Part shown: in pieces, positions 41,423-49,262 of the stretch | Position numbering within the stretch: the first letter of the stretch is position 1 | Layout: every line of letters starts with the position of its first letter | Source: an uncultured bacterium | GTDB lineage: Bacteria > Desulfobacterota > Desulfobaccia > Desulfobaccales > 0-14-0-80-60-11 | NCBI GenBank assembly: GCA_937943575.1 | Contig: CALEAV010000037.1 | Location: 1 to 54,569, forward strand | Reading direction: 5' to 3' | DNA: 54,569 nucleotides | Program-made: the position numbers and the translations under genes | The notes under the pieces: generated by a model | The model's input: the letters and a program-made list of their open reading frames with translations, nothing else | What the model was told of the DNA's origin: nothing | Databases searched by the model: none

Positions 41423-42343
41423 ATGTATCAGATGTACAGGCCAGTGGTCAGTTCCGAAACCGGCGAGCGACTGGGCACCGGCTGGCTGCCGCCCGTCCCC
41501 GATCTGCGGGATTACACCGAGGTCTACCCTGCGGTGGCCGAGCTGGCCAAAAAGCTGAAGGTCCCCCGGGGCCCCGCGGAGCTCAAGGGCCTGCCCCCGG
41601 CGGTGGACCTCCGGGCCTGGTGCTCCCCCGTGGAAAACCAGAAGAGCCTGGGGTCCTGCACCGCCCACGCGGCGGTGGGCATCGTGGAGTATTTCCAGCG
41701 CCGGGCCTTCGGCAAGCACCTGGAGGGTTCCCGGCTCTTCGTCTACAAGGCCACCCGCAACCTCATGCAGGTGACGGGGGACACCGGCGCCTGGCTGCGG
41801 AACACCATGGCCGCCCTGGTGCTGTGCGGGGTGCCGGAGGAGCGCTACTGGCCCTACACCGACAAGGACCCGGACTTCGACAAGGAACCCCCCAGCTTTG
41901 TCTATGCCATCGCCGACAACTATGAGACCCTGACCTATTTCTGCCATGACCCCCAGGGGGCCAATCTTCCCGGAAGCGAAGTCCTGGCCAGCGTCAAGAA
42001 GTATCTGGCTGCGGGCATCCCCGCCATGTTCGGCTTCTGGGGCTTTCCCTCCTTTGAAAGCACGGACGTCAAAGGCGGCATCCCCTATCCCTGCCCGGGG
42101 GAGAAGGCGGAGTGGGGCCACGCCGTGGTGGCGGTGGGCTATGACGAGGCCAAAAAGGTAAAGAACACCAAATGCAACAAGACCACCACCGGGGCCCTGC
42201 TCATCCGCAACTCCTGGGGCACCACCTGGGGGGACAAGGGCTACGGCTGGCTTCCCTATGACTACGTGCTGAGCAAGCTGGCGCTGGATTTCTGGTCCCT
42301 CCTCACCATGGGCTGGGTGGACAGCGGCCAGTTCGGGCTCTAA
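41423..42343 (+). CDS. Papain-family (C1) cysteine peptidase, cytoplasmic form
   Basis: 306 aa with no signal peptide. Catalytic residues: oxyanion Q73, nucleophile C79 (NQKSLGSCTAHA), H233 (WGHAVVAVGY) and N263 (RNSWGTTWGDKGYGWLPYDYV). The N-terminal RPVVSSETGERLGTGWLPPVPDLRDYT segment is typical of bacterial C1A-like proteins with little or no propeptide. AAAAGGAGG precedes the ATG by 6 bases. It is only distantly similar to the secreted C1 peptidase at 24472. A terminator-like hairpin separates it from the cyclase gene. Substrate unknown. Confidence 0.87.
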   Translation: MYQMYRPVVSSETGERLGTGWLPPVPDLRDYTEVYPAVAELAKKLKVPRGPAELKGLPPAVDLRAWCSPVENQKSLGSCTAHAAVGIVEYFQRRAFGKHLEGSRLFVYKATRNLMQVTGDTGAWLRNTMAALVLCGVPEERYWPYTDKDPDFDKEPPSFVYAIADNYETLTYFCHDPQGANLPGSEVLASVKKYLAAGIPAMFGFWGFPSFESTDVKGGIPYPCPGEKAEWGHAVVAVGYDEAKKVKNTKCNKTTTGALLIRNSWGTTWGDKGYGWLPYDYVLSKLALDFWSLLTMGWVDSGQFGL

Positions 42344-42353
42344 TCCTTGAAGG

Positions 42354-42394
42354 GGGCATCCTGCCGGCGGGGCCGGGGATGCCCGTCCTTTTGT
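42354..42394 (+). terminator. Terminator-like hairpin after the C1 peptidase
   Basis: GGGCATCC (42354-42361) pairs with GGATGCCC (42377-42384) around a GC-rich loop and is followed by GTCCTTTTGT. The T tract is short. It ends just before the cyclase start at 42412. Confidence 0.55.
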
Positions 42395-42411
42395 GAGTAC
42401 CGGAACCCACC

Positions 42412-43251
42412 ATGACCGAGAAGCTGGATATCGTCCAGGCCATTGAACTGGCCATCGCCCACGAGCTGGAGGCCCGGCGCAGTTACCTCACCCTGGCGGA
42501 GGAGGCCGACGATCCGGAGCTGAAAAGACTGCTCATCGAGATCGCCCAGGAGGAGGCGGGCCACGAGGCCAGCCTGAGGAGCCGCCTGAGGCTCTATGAA
42601 CAGAAGCAGCTCCTCCGGGAGACCATCTGCCGCTACGTCAGCGACCGGGTGGTGGAGGAGATCCTGAAAAACCCGGAAGCCCTGCGCCTGGGGGGGGAGC
42701 GGCGGCATCTGACGGTGCTCTTTGCCGACATCAAGGGCTTCACCACCCTCTCGGAGACCATGGACCCGGCCCGGGTGGTGGAGGTCCTGAACGACTACTT
42801 CACCGAGATGGTGGACCTCATCTTTGCCCATGAAGGCACTCTGGACAAGTTCCTGGGGGACGGCCTCTTTGCCTTTTTCGGGGCGCCCCTGGCGGTGCCC
42901 CGGGCCGCCAGCCAGGCGGTGGCCTGCGCCCTGGCCATGCACCGGCGCCTCAAAGAGTTGCAGGCTGCGGGCCGGACCCCCATCGCGGGGATGCGCATCG
43001 GCATCAACACCGGGGAGGCCATCGTGGGGAACATCGGCCATGCCCGGCGCATGGACTTCACCATCATCGGGGACATGGTGAACGTGGCGGCGCGCCTGTT
43101 GGAGGTGGCCCGGGACCTGGAGGCCGGCATTGTCATCAGCGAGGCCACCCAGCGGGAGGTGGCCGGGCAGTTCGAGACCGTGCCCGGCCCGGCGGTGGTG
43201 CTGAGGGGCCGCCGGGAACCCACGGTGAGCTTTCTGGTGCCGGTGGCCTGA
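42412..43251 (+). CDS. Half-ferritin-like domain fused to a class III adenylate cyclase
   Basis: 279 aa, cytoplasmic. Residues 5-62 form two predicted helices with E18 (AIAHELEARRSY) and E48-x-x-H51 (EEAGHE), the metal ligands of rubrerythrin/ferritin-like diiron sites but in a single half-domain. A signalling helix (65-95, RYVSDRVVEEILKNPEALRLGGE) leads to a complete cyclase catalytic domain: metal-binding D106 and D150, base-recognition K146 and D221, transition-state N224 and R228. These point to ATP as substrate. Dimerisation, needed for cyclase activity, would also bring two half-domains together to build a four-helix diiron site. It lies directly upstream of the sat promoter. Confidence 0.85.
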   Translation: MTEKLDIVQAIELAIAHELEARRSYLTLAEEADDPELKRLLIEIAQEEAGHEASLRSRLRLYEQKQLLRETICRYVSDRVVEEILKNPEALRLGGERRHLTVLFADIKGFTTLSETMDPARVVEVLNDYFTEMVDLIFAHEGTLDKFLGDGLFAFFGAPLAVPRAASQAVACALAMHRRLKELQAAGRTPIAGMRIGINTGEAIVGNIGHARRMDFTIIGDMVNVAARLLEVARDLEAGIVISEATQREVAGQFETVPGPAVVLRGRREPTVSFLVPVA

Positions 43252-43297
43252 CAGGTGCCTGCTGCTCCGGCAGGGAAAATTTTGTGAAATTTTTCTA

Positions 43298-43326
43298 TTG
43301 ACATTCCCCGCCATCTAGTCTAATTT
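43298..43326 (+). promoter_or_regulatory. Promoter of the sat-apr operon
   Basis: TTGACA (43298-43303, perfect -35), 17-base spacer, TAATTT (43321-43326). An A/T-rich block at 43276-43296 just upstream resembles an UP element, as expected for a strongly expressed operon. Predicted start about 43333, leaving a leader of about 170 bases before sat. Confidence 0.7.
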
Positions 43327-43350
43327 CCGTTCTTGGCATCCTAGGGAAAA

Positions 43351-43366
43351 TGTGAAGAAATTCACG
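43351..43366 (+). promoter_or_regulatory. Crp-type palindrome in the sat leader
   Basis: TGTGA-N6-TCACG matches the Crp/HcpR consensus TGTGA-N6-TCACA at 9 of 10 positions, with extra symmetry (GTGAA-N4-TTCAC). It lies roughly +19 to +34 relative to the predicted start, a position that would suit repression. In RNA it could instead fold into a GAAA-loop hairpin. Confidence 0.45.
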
Positions 43367-43376
43367 TAAGCACATA

Positions 43377-43394
43377 AGGGCTGAGAGCAGCCCT
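43377..43394 (+). other. Leader hairpin upstream of sat
   Basis: AGGGCTG (43377-43383) and CAGCCCT (43388-43394) form a perfect 7-bp stem with an AGAG loop, 110 bases before sat. It could stabilise the mRNA or be part of a regulatory leader; it lacks a T tract, so it is not a terminator. Confidence 0.45.
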
Positions 43395-43504
43395 GGCGGC
43401 CGGCGGACCACCGCCCCACCCCTCCCTGGGAGCCCGTCCCGAACCCCGGGGCCAGCGGCAGCAGCAGAGCAGATTCGGCCAGAACTTCAAGAAAGGGGAT
43501 CAAC

Positions 43505-44782
43505 ATGGAAATGATCGGCCATGGTGGGAAACCACTGGTAGAACGGGTCATTGCCGACAAAACCGAAGCCAAGAAGAAGATCGCCGGCCTGAAGACCATG
43601 CCCGCCAGCCGGCAGATGGCCACCGAGTGCATCAGCATCGGCTACGGCTTTTTCTCACCCTTGGAAGGCTTCATGAAGCGGGCCGACGTGGATGCGGTCT
43701 GCAAGAAGATGGAGCTGGCGGACGGCACCCTGTGGAGCATTCCCATTGTCTTTGACATTTCGGACAAGGAGATCGCCGACTACGGGGTCAAGGAGGGGGA
43801 GAGCATCCTCCTCACCTATGACGACAATCCCCTGGCCATCTTCGAGGTTGAGGAGATCTTCACGTATCCCAAGGACGAGATGGCCTTTGACGTCTATGGC
43901 ACCAAAGAGGACAAACACCCCGGGGTGGCCCGGACCTATGCCTACAAGGACAAATTCCTGGGGGGCAAGATCACCCTGGTGAACGAGCCCAAGATCCGGG
44001 AGCCCTTCACCCCCTACTTCCTCACCCCGCGGCAGCACCGCATGAAATTCAAGGAGCTGGGGTGGCAGCGCATTGTGGCCCACCAGACCCGGAACGTGCC
44101 CCACTCGGGCCATGAGTGGCTGATGAAGCACGCCTACATCGCCGCCCACGGCGAGCTGCCGGTGGAGTCCATGGAGGTCATCGGCAAGGCCATCAGCGGC
44201 GTGCTGGTGAACTGCATCGTGGGCGAGAAGCGGGCCGGGGACTACATCGACGAGGCCATCGTCCTGACCCAGGACGGCCTGAAGAAGCACGGCTACTTCC
44301 GGGAAGACATCCACATGACCACCATGACCTTCTGGGATATGCGCTATGCCGGTCCCAAGGAGGCGGTGCACCACTCCATCATCCGGGCCAACCTGGGGCT
44401 CACCCACCACATGTTCGGCCGGGACCACGCCGGGGTGGGCACCTATTATGAATCCTACGAGGCCCACCGCCTGCTGATGAGCATCCCCCGGGAGAAGCTC
44501 TTCATCACCCCCATCTTCGTGCTGGAATGGGTCTATTGCCCCCACTGCGGCGAGGTGACCTGCATCGGCCTGTGCGGCCACTGGAATGAGCACCAGAAGT
44601 TCAGCGGCACCAAGATCCGCTCCATCCTCATCGACGAAGTGAAGCCCACCCGGCTCATCTTCCGGCCGGAGATCTTTGACATCGTCATGGACGCGGCCAA
44701 GAAGTACGGCTTCGGCTCCCCCTTTGTGACGCCGGAGTATCTGGCCAAGGCCAAGCCGGCCTTCAGCATCGAGCCTCTCTAA
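43505..44782 (+). CDS. sat: Sulfate adenylyltransferase (ATP sulfurylase), dissimilatory type
   Basis: Makes adenosine 5'-phosphosulfate and pyrophosphate from sulfate and ATP in the cytoplasm. It is the homo-oligomeric single-chain enzyme: 425 aa with the active-site segment HQTRNVPHSGHEWLM (QxRN and HxxH equivalents) and GRDHAGVGTYYESYEA. The C-terminal Cys-containing VYCPHCGEVTCIGLCGH region can bind zinc in SRB enzymes. GAAAGGGGAT precedes the ATG. First gene of the sat-(111 aa)-aprB-aprA unit. Confidence 0.97.
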   Translation: MEMIGHGGKPLVERVIADKTEAKKKIAGLKTMPASRQMATECISIGYGFFSPLEGFMKRADVDAVCKKMELADGTLWSIPIVFDISDKEIADYGVKEGESILLTYDDNPLAIFEVEEIFTYPKDEMAFDVYGTKEDKHPGVARTYAYKDKFLGGKITLVNEPKIREPFTPYFLTPRQHRMKFKELGWQRIVAHQTRNVPHSGHEWLMKHAYIAAHGELPVESMEVIGKAISGVLVNCIVGEKRAGDYIDEAIVLTQDGLKKHGYFREDIHMTTMTFWDMRYAGPKEAVHHSIIRANLGLTHHMFGRDHAGVGTYYESYEAHRLLMSIPREKLFITPIFVLEWVYCPHCGEVTCIGLCGHWNEHQKFSGTKIRSILIDEVKPTRLIFRPEIFDIVMDAAKKYGFGSPFVTPEYLAKAKPAFSIEPL

Positions 44783-44824
44783 ACCCCAGGCTGCATACGG
44801 TCATCACGCTGAGGAGGAAGGGAC

Positions 44825-45160
44825 ATGGCAGAGACATACCCCATCAACATATGGATCAACGAAGAGCGCTTCAAAGAGCTGCAGGCCGCCGGCCTGGCGG
44901 ACCTCCTGAAGGAGGAGCTGGCGGGCATGAAGGTGCTGGCCGTGCCCTGCACCGCCGAGGAGCGGGACAAGGTGCTGAAGCTCTTCCCCATGGCGAAATT
45001 CGATGCCGCCACCACCAAGTCCATTGAGCTGTTGCCCAAGTATGTCAAGGACAAGATCTACGAGATGGTGGTGAAGCGCAAGAAACTGCAGGTCATGAGC
45101 GAGTTCTGCCAGCTGTTCGAGAAGGCGGGGGACGCCTTCTGGAACCAGGAGATCGCCTGA
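44825..45160 (+). CDS. Uncharacterised 111-aa protein between sat and aprB
   Basis: GAGGAGG 7 bases before the ATG and codon use like its neighbours argue for strong expression. The protein is soluble, helical and Lys/Glu-rich: NIWINEERFKELQAAGLADL, a strand-turn around MKVLAVPCTAEERDKVLKLF, and KSIELLPKYVKDKIYEMVVK. Two cysteines (in VPCTA and SEFCQLF) do not form a motif. It lies 42 bases after sat and 109 before aprB on the same strand. It may assist the Sat or Apr enzymes, but no family is recognised. Confidence 0.8.
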   Translation: MAETYPINIWINEERFKELQAAGLADLLKEELAGMKVLAVPCTAEERDKVLKLFPMAKFDAATTKSIELLPKYVKDKIYEMVVKRKKLQVMSEFCQLFEKAGDAFWNQEIA

Positions 45161-45269
45161 GGATGGCCAACCGCCCCCAACGGCGGCGGGAGATATTGGG
45201 AAAGGCGGCGTGGGCCCCTTTCCTGGGGACAGCTAACCACCATTCAACCCTAAACAGGAGGTTTTTCCC

Positions 45270-45692
45270 ATGCCGAGTTTTGTGATTGTGGAAAAATGTG
45301 ACGGCTGCAAAGCCCTGGACAAGACTGCGTGCCAGTACATCTGCCCCAATGACCTCATGGTCTTGGATCCGGAGAAGAAGAAGGCCTACAACCAGGAACC
45401 GGAGCAGTGCTGGGAGTGCTTCAACTGCGTGAAGATCTGCCCCCAGCAGGCCATTGAGGTGCGGCACTATGCCGACATCATGCCGCTGGGCTCCAGCACC
45501 TTCCCGCTGCGGGGCACCGACTCCATCATGTGGACCATCAAGTTCCGGGACGGCAAGACCGTGAAGCGGTTCAAGTTCCCCATCCGGACCACCCCGGAGG
45601 GCTCCATCGACGTGTTCAAGGGCAAGACCCTGCCCAGCGTTGATGACCTGAAGAAACCCGGCTTCTTCACCGGCCCGGCCCGGACCGAGTAA
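45270..45692 (+). CDS. aprB: Adenylylsulfate reductase beta subunit AprB
   Basis: Electron-transfer subunit of APS reductase, carrying two 4Fe-4S clusters. Ligand sets are C10, C13, C21, C25 and C47, C50, C53, C57. A C-terminal region of beta strands and a tail wraps around AprA. 140 aa is normal for SRB. ACAGGAGG precedes the ATG. It passes electrons from QmoABC to the FAD in AprA. Confidence 0.96.
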   Translation: MPSFVIVEKCDGCKALDKTACQYICPNDLMVLDPEKKKAYNQEPEQCWECFNCVKICPQQAIEVRHYADIMPLGSSTFPLRGTDSIMWTIKFRDGKTVKRFKFPIRTTPEGSIDVFKGKTLPSVDDLKKPGFFTGPARTE

Positions 45693-45725
45693 CCACGCTG
45701 CCCAAATTCAAGGAGGGATAACATA

Positions 45726-47690
45726 ATGGCTCTGGAAAGAGAATTCTGCAAATGGTCGTATTGTCAGAAGCCGCCGGTGGAAACCATTGAGACCGACTTC
45801 CTCATCGTGGGCGGCGGCATGGCGGCCTGCGGCGCGGCGGTGGAGGCCTCCGCCTATGCCAAGCAGCTGGGCCTGAAGGTCACCCTGGTGGACAAGGCGG
45901 CCCTGGACCGCTCCGGCGCCGTGGCCATGGGCCTGTCGGCCATCAACACCTATGTGGGCCCGGAAAACAAGGTGGACGACTACGTCAAGTATGTGCGCAC
46001 CGACCTGATGGGCATCATCCGGGAAGACCTGGTGCACTCCCTGGGTTGCCATGTGGACCAGAGCGTCTATGACTTCCAGGAATGGGGCCTGCCCATCTGG
46101 CAGAAGGACAGGGAAGGGCACACCGTGGACGGCCAGGTGGCCCGGGATGAGGGTCTGCCCATGCTCAAGGACGGGGGCGTCCCCTGCCGGTCCGGCCGCT
46201 GGCAGATCATGATCAACGGTGAGTCCTACAAGGTCATCGTGGCCGAGGCCGCCAAGAACGCGCTGGGCATGGAAAACATTTACGAGCGCGTCTTCATCGT
46301 CAAGCTCCTGACCGACAAGAACAACCCCAACCGGGTGTGCGGTGCGGTGGGCTTCAGCGTCCGGGAGCAGAAGTGCTTCGTCTTCAAGGCCAAGGCCATC
46401 CTCATCGCCTGCGGCGGCGTGGTGAACGTCTTCCGGCCCCGGTCCGTGGGTGAAGGTCAGGGCCGCGCCTGGTACCCGGTGTGGAACGCCGGCTCCACCT
46501 ATGCCATGCCCGCGGAGATCGGCGCCAAGATGGTGCTGATGGAAAACCGCTTCGTCCCGGCCCGGTTCAAGGACGGCTACGGCCCGGTGGGCGCTTGGTT
46601 CCTGTTCTTCAAGGCCCAGGCCACCAACGCCTACAATGAAGACTACATGACCAAGAACTGGGAGCGGGTGAAGCAGGAATACCCCGGCTACGCCGACTCC
46701 CCCGGCACCTGCCTGCGGAACCATGCCGCCATGATCGAGATGCGGGAAGGCCGCGGGCCGATTCTGATGCACACCGACAAGGCGATGCAGGAGCTGGCCA
46801 AGGTGCTCTCCAAGAAAGAGCTGAAGCACCTGGAAGCGGAAGCCTGGGAAGACTTCCTCGACATGTCCATCTCCGCCGCCTCCCTGTGGGCCTCCATGAA
46901 CATGGAACCCGACAAGGTGCCCTCCGAGATCATCCCCTCGGAGCCGTACCTCCTGGGCTCCCATGCCGGCTGCGCCGGTCTGTGGGTCTCCGGGCCCTCC
47001 AAGAACTATCTCGGCGCTCCCGATGACTGGTTCTGGGGCTATGACCGCATGACCACCGTGGAAGGCCTGTTCACCGCCGGCGACGGCGTGGGCGCCTCCG
47101 GGCACAAGTTCTCCTCCGGCTCCCATGCCGAGGGCCGCATGGCTGCCAAGGCCGCCATCGCCTTCATCCTGGACCACAAGGATGACAAGCTCGAGCCCGG
47201 GCAGAACATCGACGAGGTCATTGCCGAGATCTACCTGCCCTTTGAGATCTACGAGAAGTACAAGGACTACACCACCGCTCCCGACATCAACCCCAACTAC
47301 CTGCGTCCCAAGCAGATCCAGACCCGCCTGCAGAAGATCATGGACGAGTACGTGGGCGGCATCGCCACCATGTACATGACCAACAAGCCCATGCTGGAAG
47401 AGGGCCTGCGCCGCCTCACCTTCCTCAAGGAAGACGCCCAGCGCATGGCCGCGGCGGATCTGCATGAGCTGATGCGGGCCTGGGAGCAGTATCACCGCAT
47501 CCTGGCCGGTGAGGCCCACCTGCGCCACATCCTGTTCCGGGAAGAGACCCGTTATCCGGGTTACTACTATCGGGCGGACTTCCCGAAGATCGATGACGAC
47601 AAGTGGCGCGTCTTCACCATCTCCCAGTATGATCCCAAGACCAACGAGTGGAAGTTTGAGACCAAGCCCTACGTGCAGCTGGTGAAGTAA
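45726..47690 (+). CDS. aprA: Adenylylsulfate reductase alpha subunit AprA
   Basis: FAD-containing catalytic subunit that reduces APS to sulfite and AMP. 654 aa, normal. The FAD-binding start is FLIVGGGMAACGAAVEA, followed by DRSGAVAMGLSAINTY; later segments RNHAAMIEMREGRGPI and SGHKFSSGSHAEGRMAAKA carry substrate and flavin contacts of the fumarate reductase-like fold. AAGGAGG precedes the ATG, 33 bases after aprB. A strong terminator follows the stop. Confidence 0.97.
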   Translation: MALEREFCKWSYCQKPPVETIETDFLIVGGGMAACGAAVEASAYAKQLGLKVTLVDKAALDRSGAVAMGLSAINTYVGPENKVDDYVKYVRTDLMGIIREDLVHSLGCHVDQSVYDFQEWGLPIWQKDREGHTVDGQVARDEGLPMLKDGGVPCRSGRWQIMINGESYKVIVAEAAKNALGMENIYERVFIVKLLTDKNNPNRVCGAVGFSVREQKCFVFKAKAILIACGGVVNVFRPRSVGEGQGRAWYPVWNAGSTYAMPAEIGAKMVLMENRFVPARFKDGYGPVGAWFLFFKAQATNAYNEDYMTKNWERVKQEYPGYADSPGTCLRNHAAMIEMREGRGPILMHTDKAMQELAKVLSKKELKHLEAEAWEDFLDMSISAASLWASMNMEPDKVPSEIIPSEPYLLGSHAGCAGLWVSGPSKNYLGAPDDWFWGYDRMTTVEGLFTAGDGVGASGHKFSSGSHAEGRMAAKAAIAFILDHKDDKLEPGQNIDEVIAEIYLPFEIYEKYKDYTTAPDINPNYLRPKQIQTRLQKIMDEYVGGIATMYMTNKPMLEEGLRRLTFLKEDAQRMAAADLHELMRAWEQYHRILAGEAHLRHILFREETRYPGYYYRADFPKIDDDKWRVFTISQYDPKTNEWKFETKPYVQLVK

Positions 47691-47705
47691 ACTTCCGAGC
47701 CATTC

Positions 47706-47730
47706 CCCGGGGCCCGTTATGGGCCCCGGG
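47706..47730 (+). repeat. Perfect 10-bp hairpin after aprA
   Basis: CCCGGGGCCC (47706-47715), loop GTTAT, GGGCCCCGGG (47721-47730). No T tract follows. It probably protects the 3' end of the apr mRNA or helps the terminator that follows 12 bases later. Confidence 0.6.
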
Positions 47731-47741
47731 CCCGTAACGCC

Positions 47742-47779
47742 ATGGCCGTGGTCTTGTCTGCACCGCCACGGCCATTTTT
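47742..47779 (+). terminator. Rho-independent terminator of the sat-apr operon
   Basis: ATGGCCGTGG (47742-47751) pairs with CCACGGCCAT (47766-47775) around a 14-base loop, followed by TTTT and CTC. Together with the preceding hairpin it separates apr from qmo transcription, fully or partly. Confidence 0.8.
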
Positions 47780-48000
47780 CTCAGGAGAGAGGTGCACGGG
47801 CGCCTGAAGGAAGCGGGAGGCGGAGGACTTTTGGCCCAGGCCTCTCCCGTCCCTGGACCCACCGCCCGGCCCCCCTTGGGAGATCGATGAAATCCGCCGC
47901 AACTATCCCCCAACCGAACCCACAACTCCGGTCTGAGCCACGGACCCCGGAATTCCCCTCACGCACATGAGGCATCCGGAATGTCTGAAGGAGGATTGGT

Positions 48001-49260
48001 GTGAACGCCGCTGATCAAAAGATTCTGGTCATCGGGGGAGGCATGAGCGGCCTGACCGCGGCTCTGGAAGCTGCGGAAGCCGGCACCCAGGTGATCCTGG
48101 TGGAAAAGGAACCCTATCTGGGCGGCCGGGTCGCACAGCTCCACCGATATTTTCCCAAGCTCTGCCCGCCCACCTGCGGTCTGGAGATCAATTTCCGCCG
48201 GATCCGGGAGAATCCCAACATCACCTTCTACACCCTGGCGGAAGTGACTCAGATCTCGGGCACCGCGGGCAACTTTGACGTCACCGTCACCCTCAAGCCC
48301 CGCTACGTCAACGACCGCTGCGTGGCCTGCAACGCCTGCGCCGAGGCCTGCCCGGCGGAGCGGGTCAACACCTTCAACTACGGCCTGGACACCACCAAGG
48401 CGGCCTACCTGCCCTACGACATGGCCTTCCCCTTCAAGTACGTCATCGACCCCGAGGCCTGCGTGGGGGACTGCGGCCAGAAGTGCAAGGAGGCCTGCGC
48501 CTACGAGGCCATCGAGCTGGACATGCAGCCCCAGACCCTGAATGTCAAGGTGGGGGCCATCGTCATCTCCGGCGGCTGGGACCTCTATGACATCAGCCGG
48601 GCGGACAACCTCGGCTTCGGCCGGGTGAAGAACGTCATCACCAACATGCAGATGGAGCGGCTGGCGGCCAGCAACGGCCCCACCGGCGGCAGGATCCTGC
48701 GGCCCTCGGACGGCCAGGCCCCCAAAAAGGTGGCCTTTGTGCAGTGCGCCGGCTCCCGGGACGAGAACCACCTGCCCTACTGCTCCTACATCTGCTGCAT
48801 GGCCTCCCTCAAGCAGGCCACCTACCTCCTGGAGCAGGACCCGGAGGCCGAGGCCCATATCTACTACATCGACCTGCGCTGCCCCGGCCGCTACGAGCAG
48901 TTCCTCTGGAAGGTCAGGGACATGGCCGGCGTCAGGCTCATCCGGGGCAAGATCGCCAAGGTGGAGCAGGAGGTGGGCAGCGACAACGTGGTGGTGACCG
49001 CGGAAAACACCCTGGGGGAGGGGAAACTCACCGCCGCCTATGACCTGGTGGTGCTGGCGGTGGGCATGGTGCCGTCCACCAAGAAGGCGCCCCTGCCCCT
49101 GCCCCTGTCCTACACCCCGGAAGGCTTCATCATTCCGGAGCTCCTGCCCGACGGCGTCACCGCGGTGGGCAGCATGAAGAGCCCCTTGGATGTGGCCAAA
49201 TCGGTGCAGGAGGGCACCGGGGCCGCTCTCAAGAGCCTCATCAGTCTGGGCGGGAGGTAG
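48001..49260 (+). CDS. qmoA: Quinone-interacting membrane-bound oxidoreductase subunit QmoA
   Basis: HdrA-like flavoprotein of the complex that links the menaquinone pool to AprBA. FAD-binding VIGGGMSGLTAALEAAEAG at the N-terminus, LGGRVAQLHRYFPKLCPPTCG, then cysteine groups RCVACNACAEACP and DCGQKCKEACAYEA, and VAFVQCAGSRDENHLPYCSYICC. 419 aa, normal. The start is GTG at 48001 with AAGGAGG 6 bases upstream. Two bases separate its stop from the qmoB start. Confidence 0.95.
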   Translation: MNAADQKILVIGGGMSGLTAALEAAEAGTQVILVEKEPYLGGRVAQLHRYFPKLCPPTCGLEINFRRIRENPNITFYTLAEVTQISGTAGNFDVTVTLKPRYVNDRCVACNACAEACPAERVNTFNYGLDTTKAAYLPYDMAFPFKYVIDPEACVGDCGQKCKEACAYEAIELDMQPQTLNVKVGAIVISGGWDLYDISRADNLGFGRVKNVITNMQMERLAASNGPTGGRILRPSDGQAPKKVAFVQCAGSRDENHLPYCSYICCMASLKQATYLLEQDPEAEAHIYYIDLRCPGRYEQFLWKVRDMAGVRLIRGKIAKVEQEVGSDNVVVTAENTLGEGKLTAAYDLVVLAVGMVPSTKKAPLPLPLSYTPEGFIIPELLPDGVTAVGSMKSPLDVAKSVQEGTGAALKSLISLGGR

Positions 49261-49262
49261 TC

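Larger units (their letters stand above)
47691..48000. other. Intergenic region between aprA and qmoA
   Basis: Holds two hairpins (47706-47730 and the terminator at 47742) and then about 220 bases leading to qmoA. No clear sigma-70 promoter was seen. A ribosome site AAGGAGG is present at 47988. Confidence 0.5.

Noticed and set aside
43352-43365. GTGAA-GAAA-TTCAC read only as an RNA GNRA hairpin
   Set aside because: The 5-bp AT-rich stem is weak; the DNA palindrome reading as a Crp-type site is equally or more likely, so it was not listed as a structured RNA.
45708-47528. A 606-codon open frame on the minus strand
   Set aside because: Antisense shadow of aprA; Gly/His/Val-rich with no recognisable domain.
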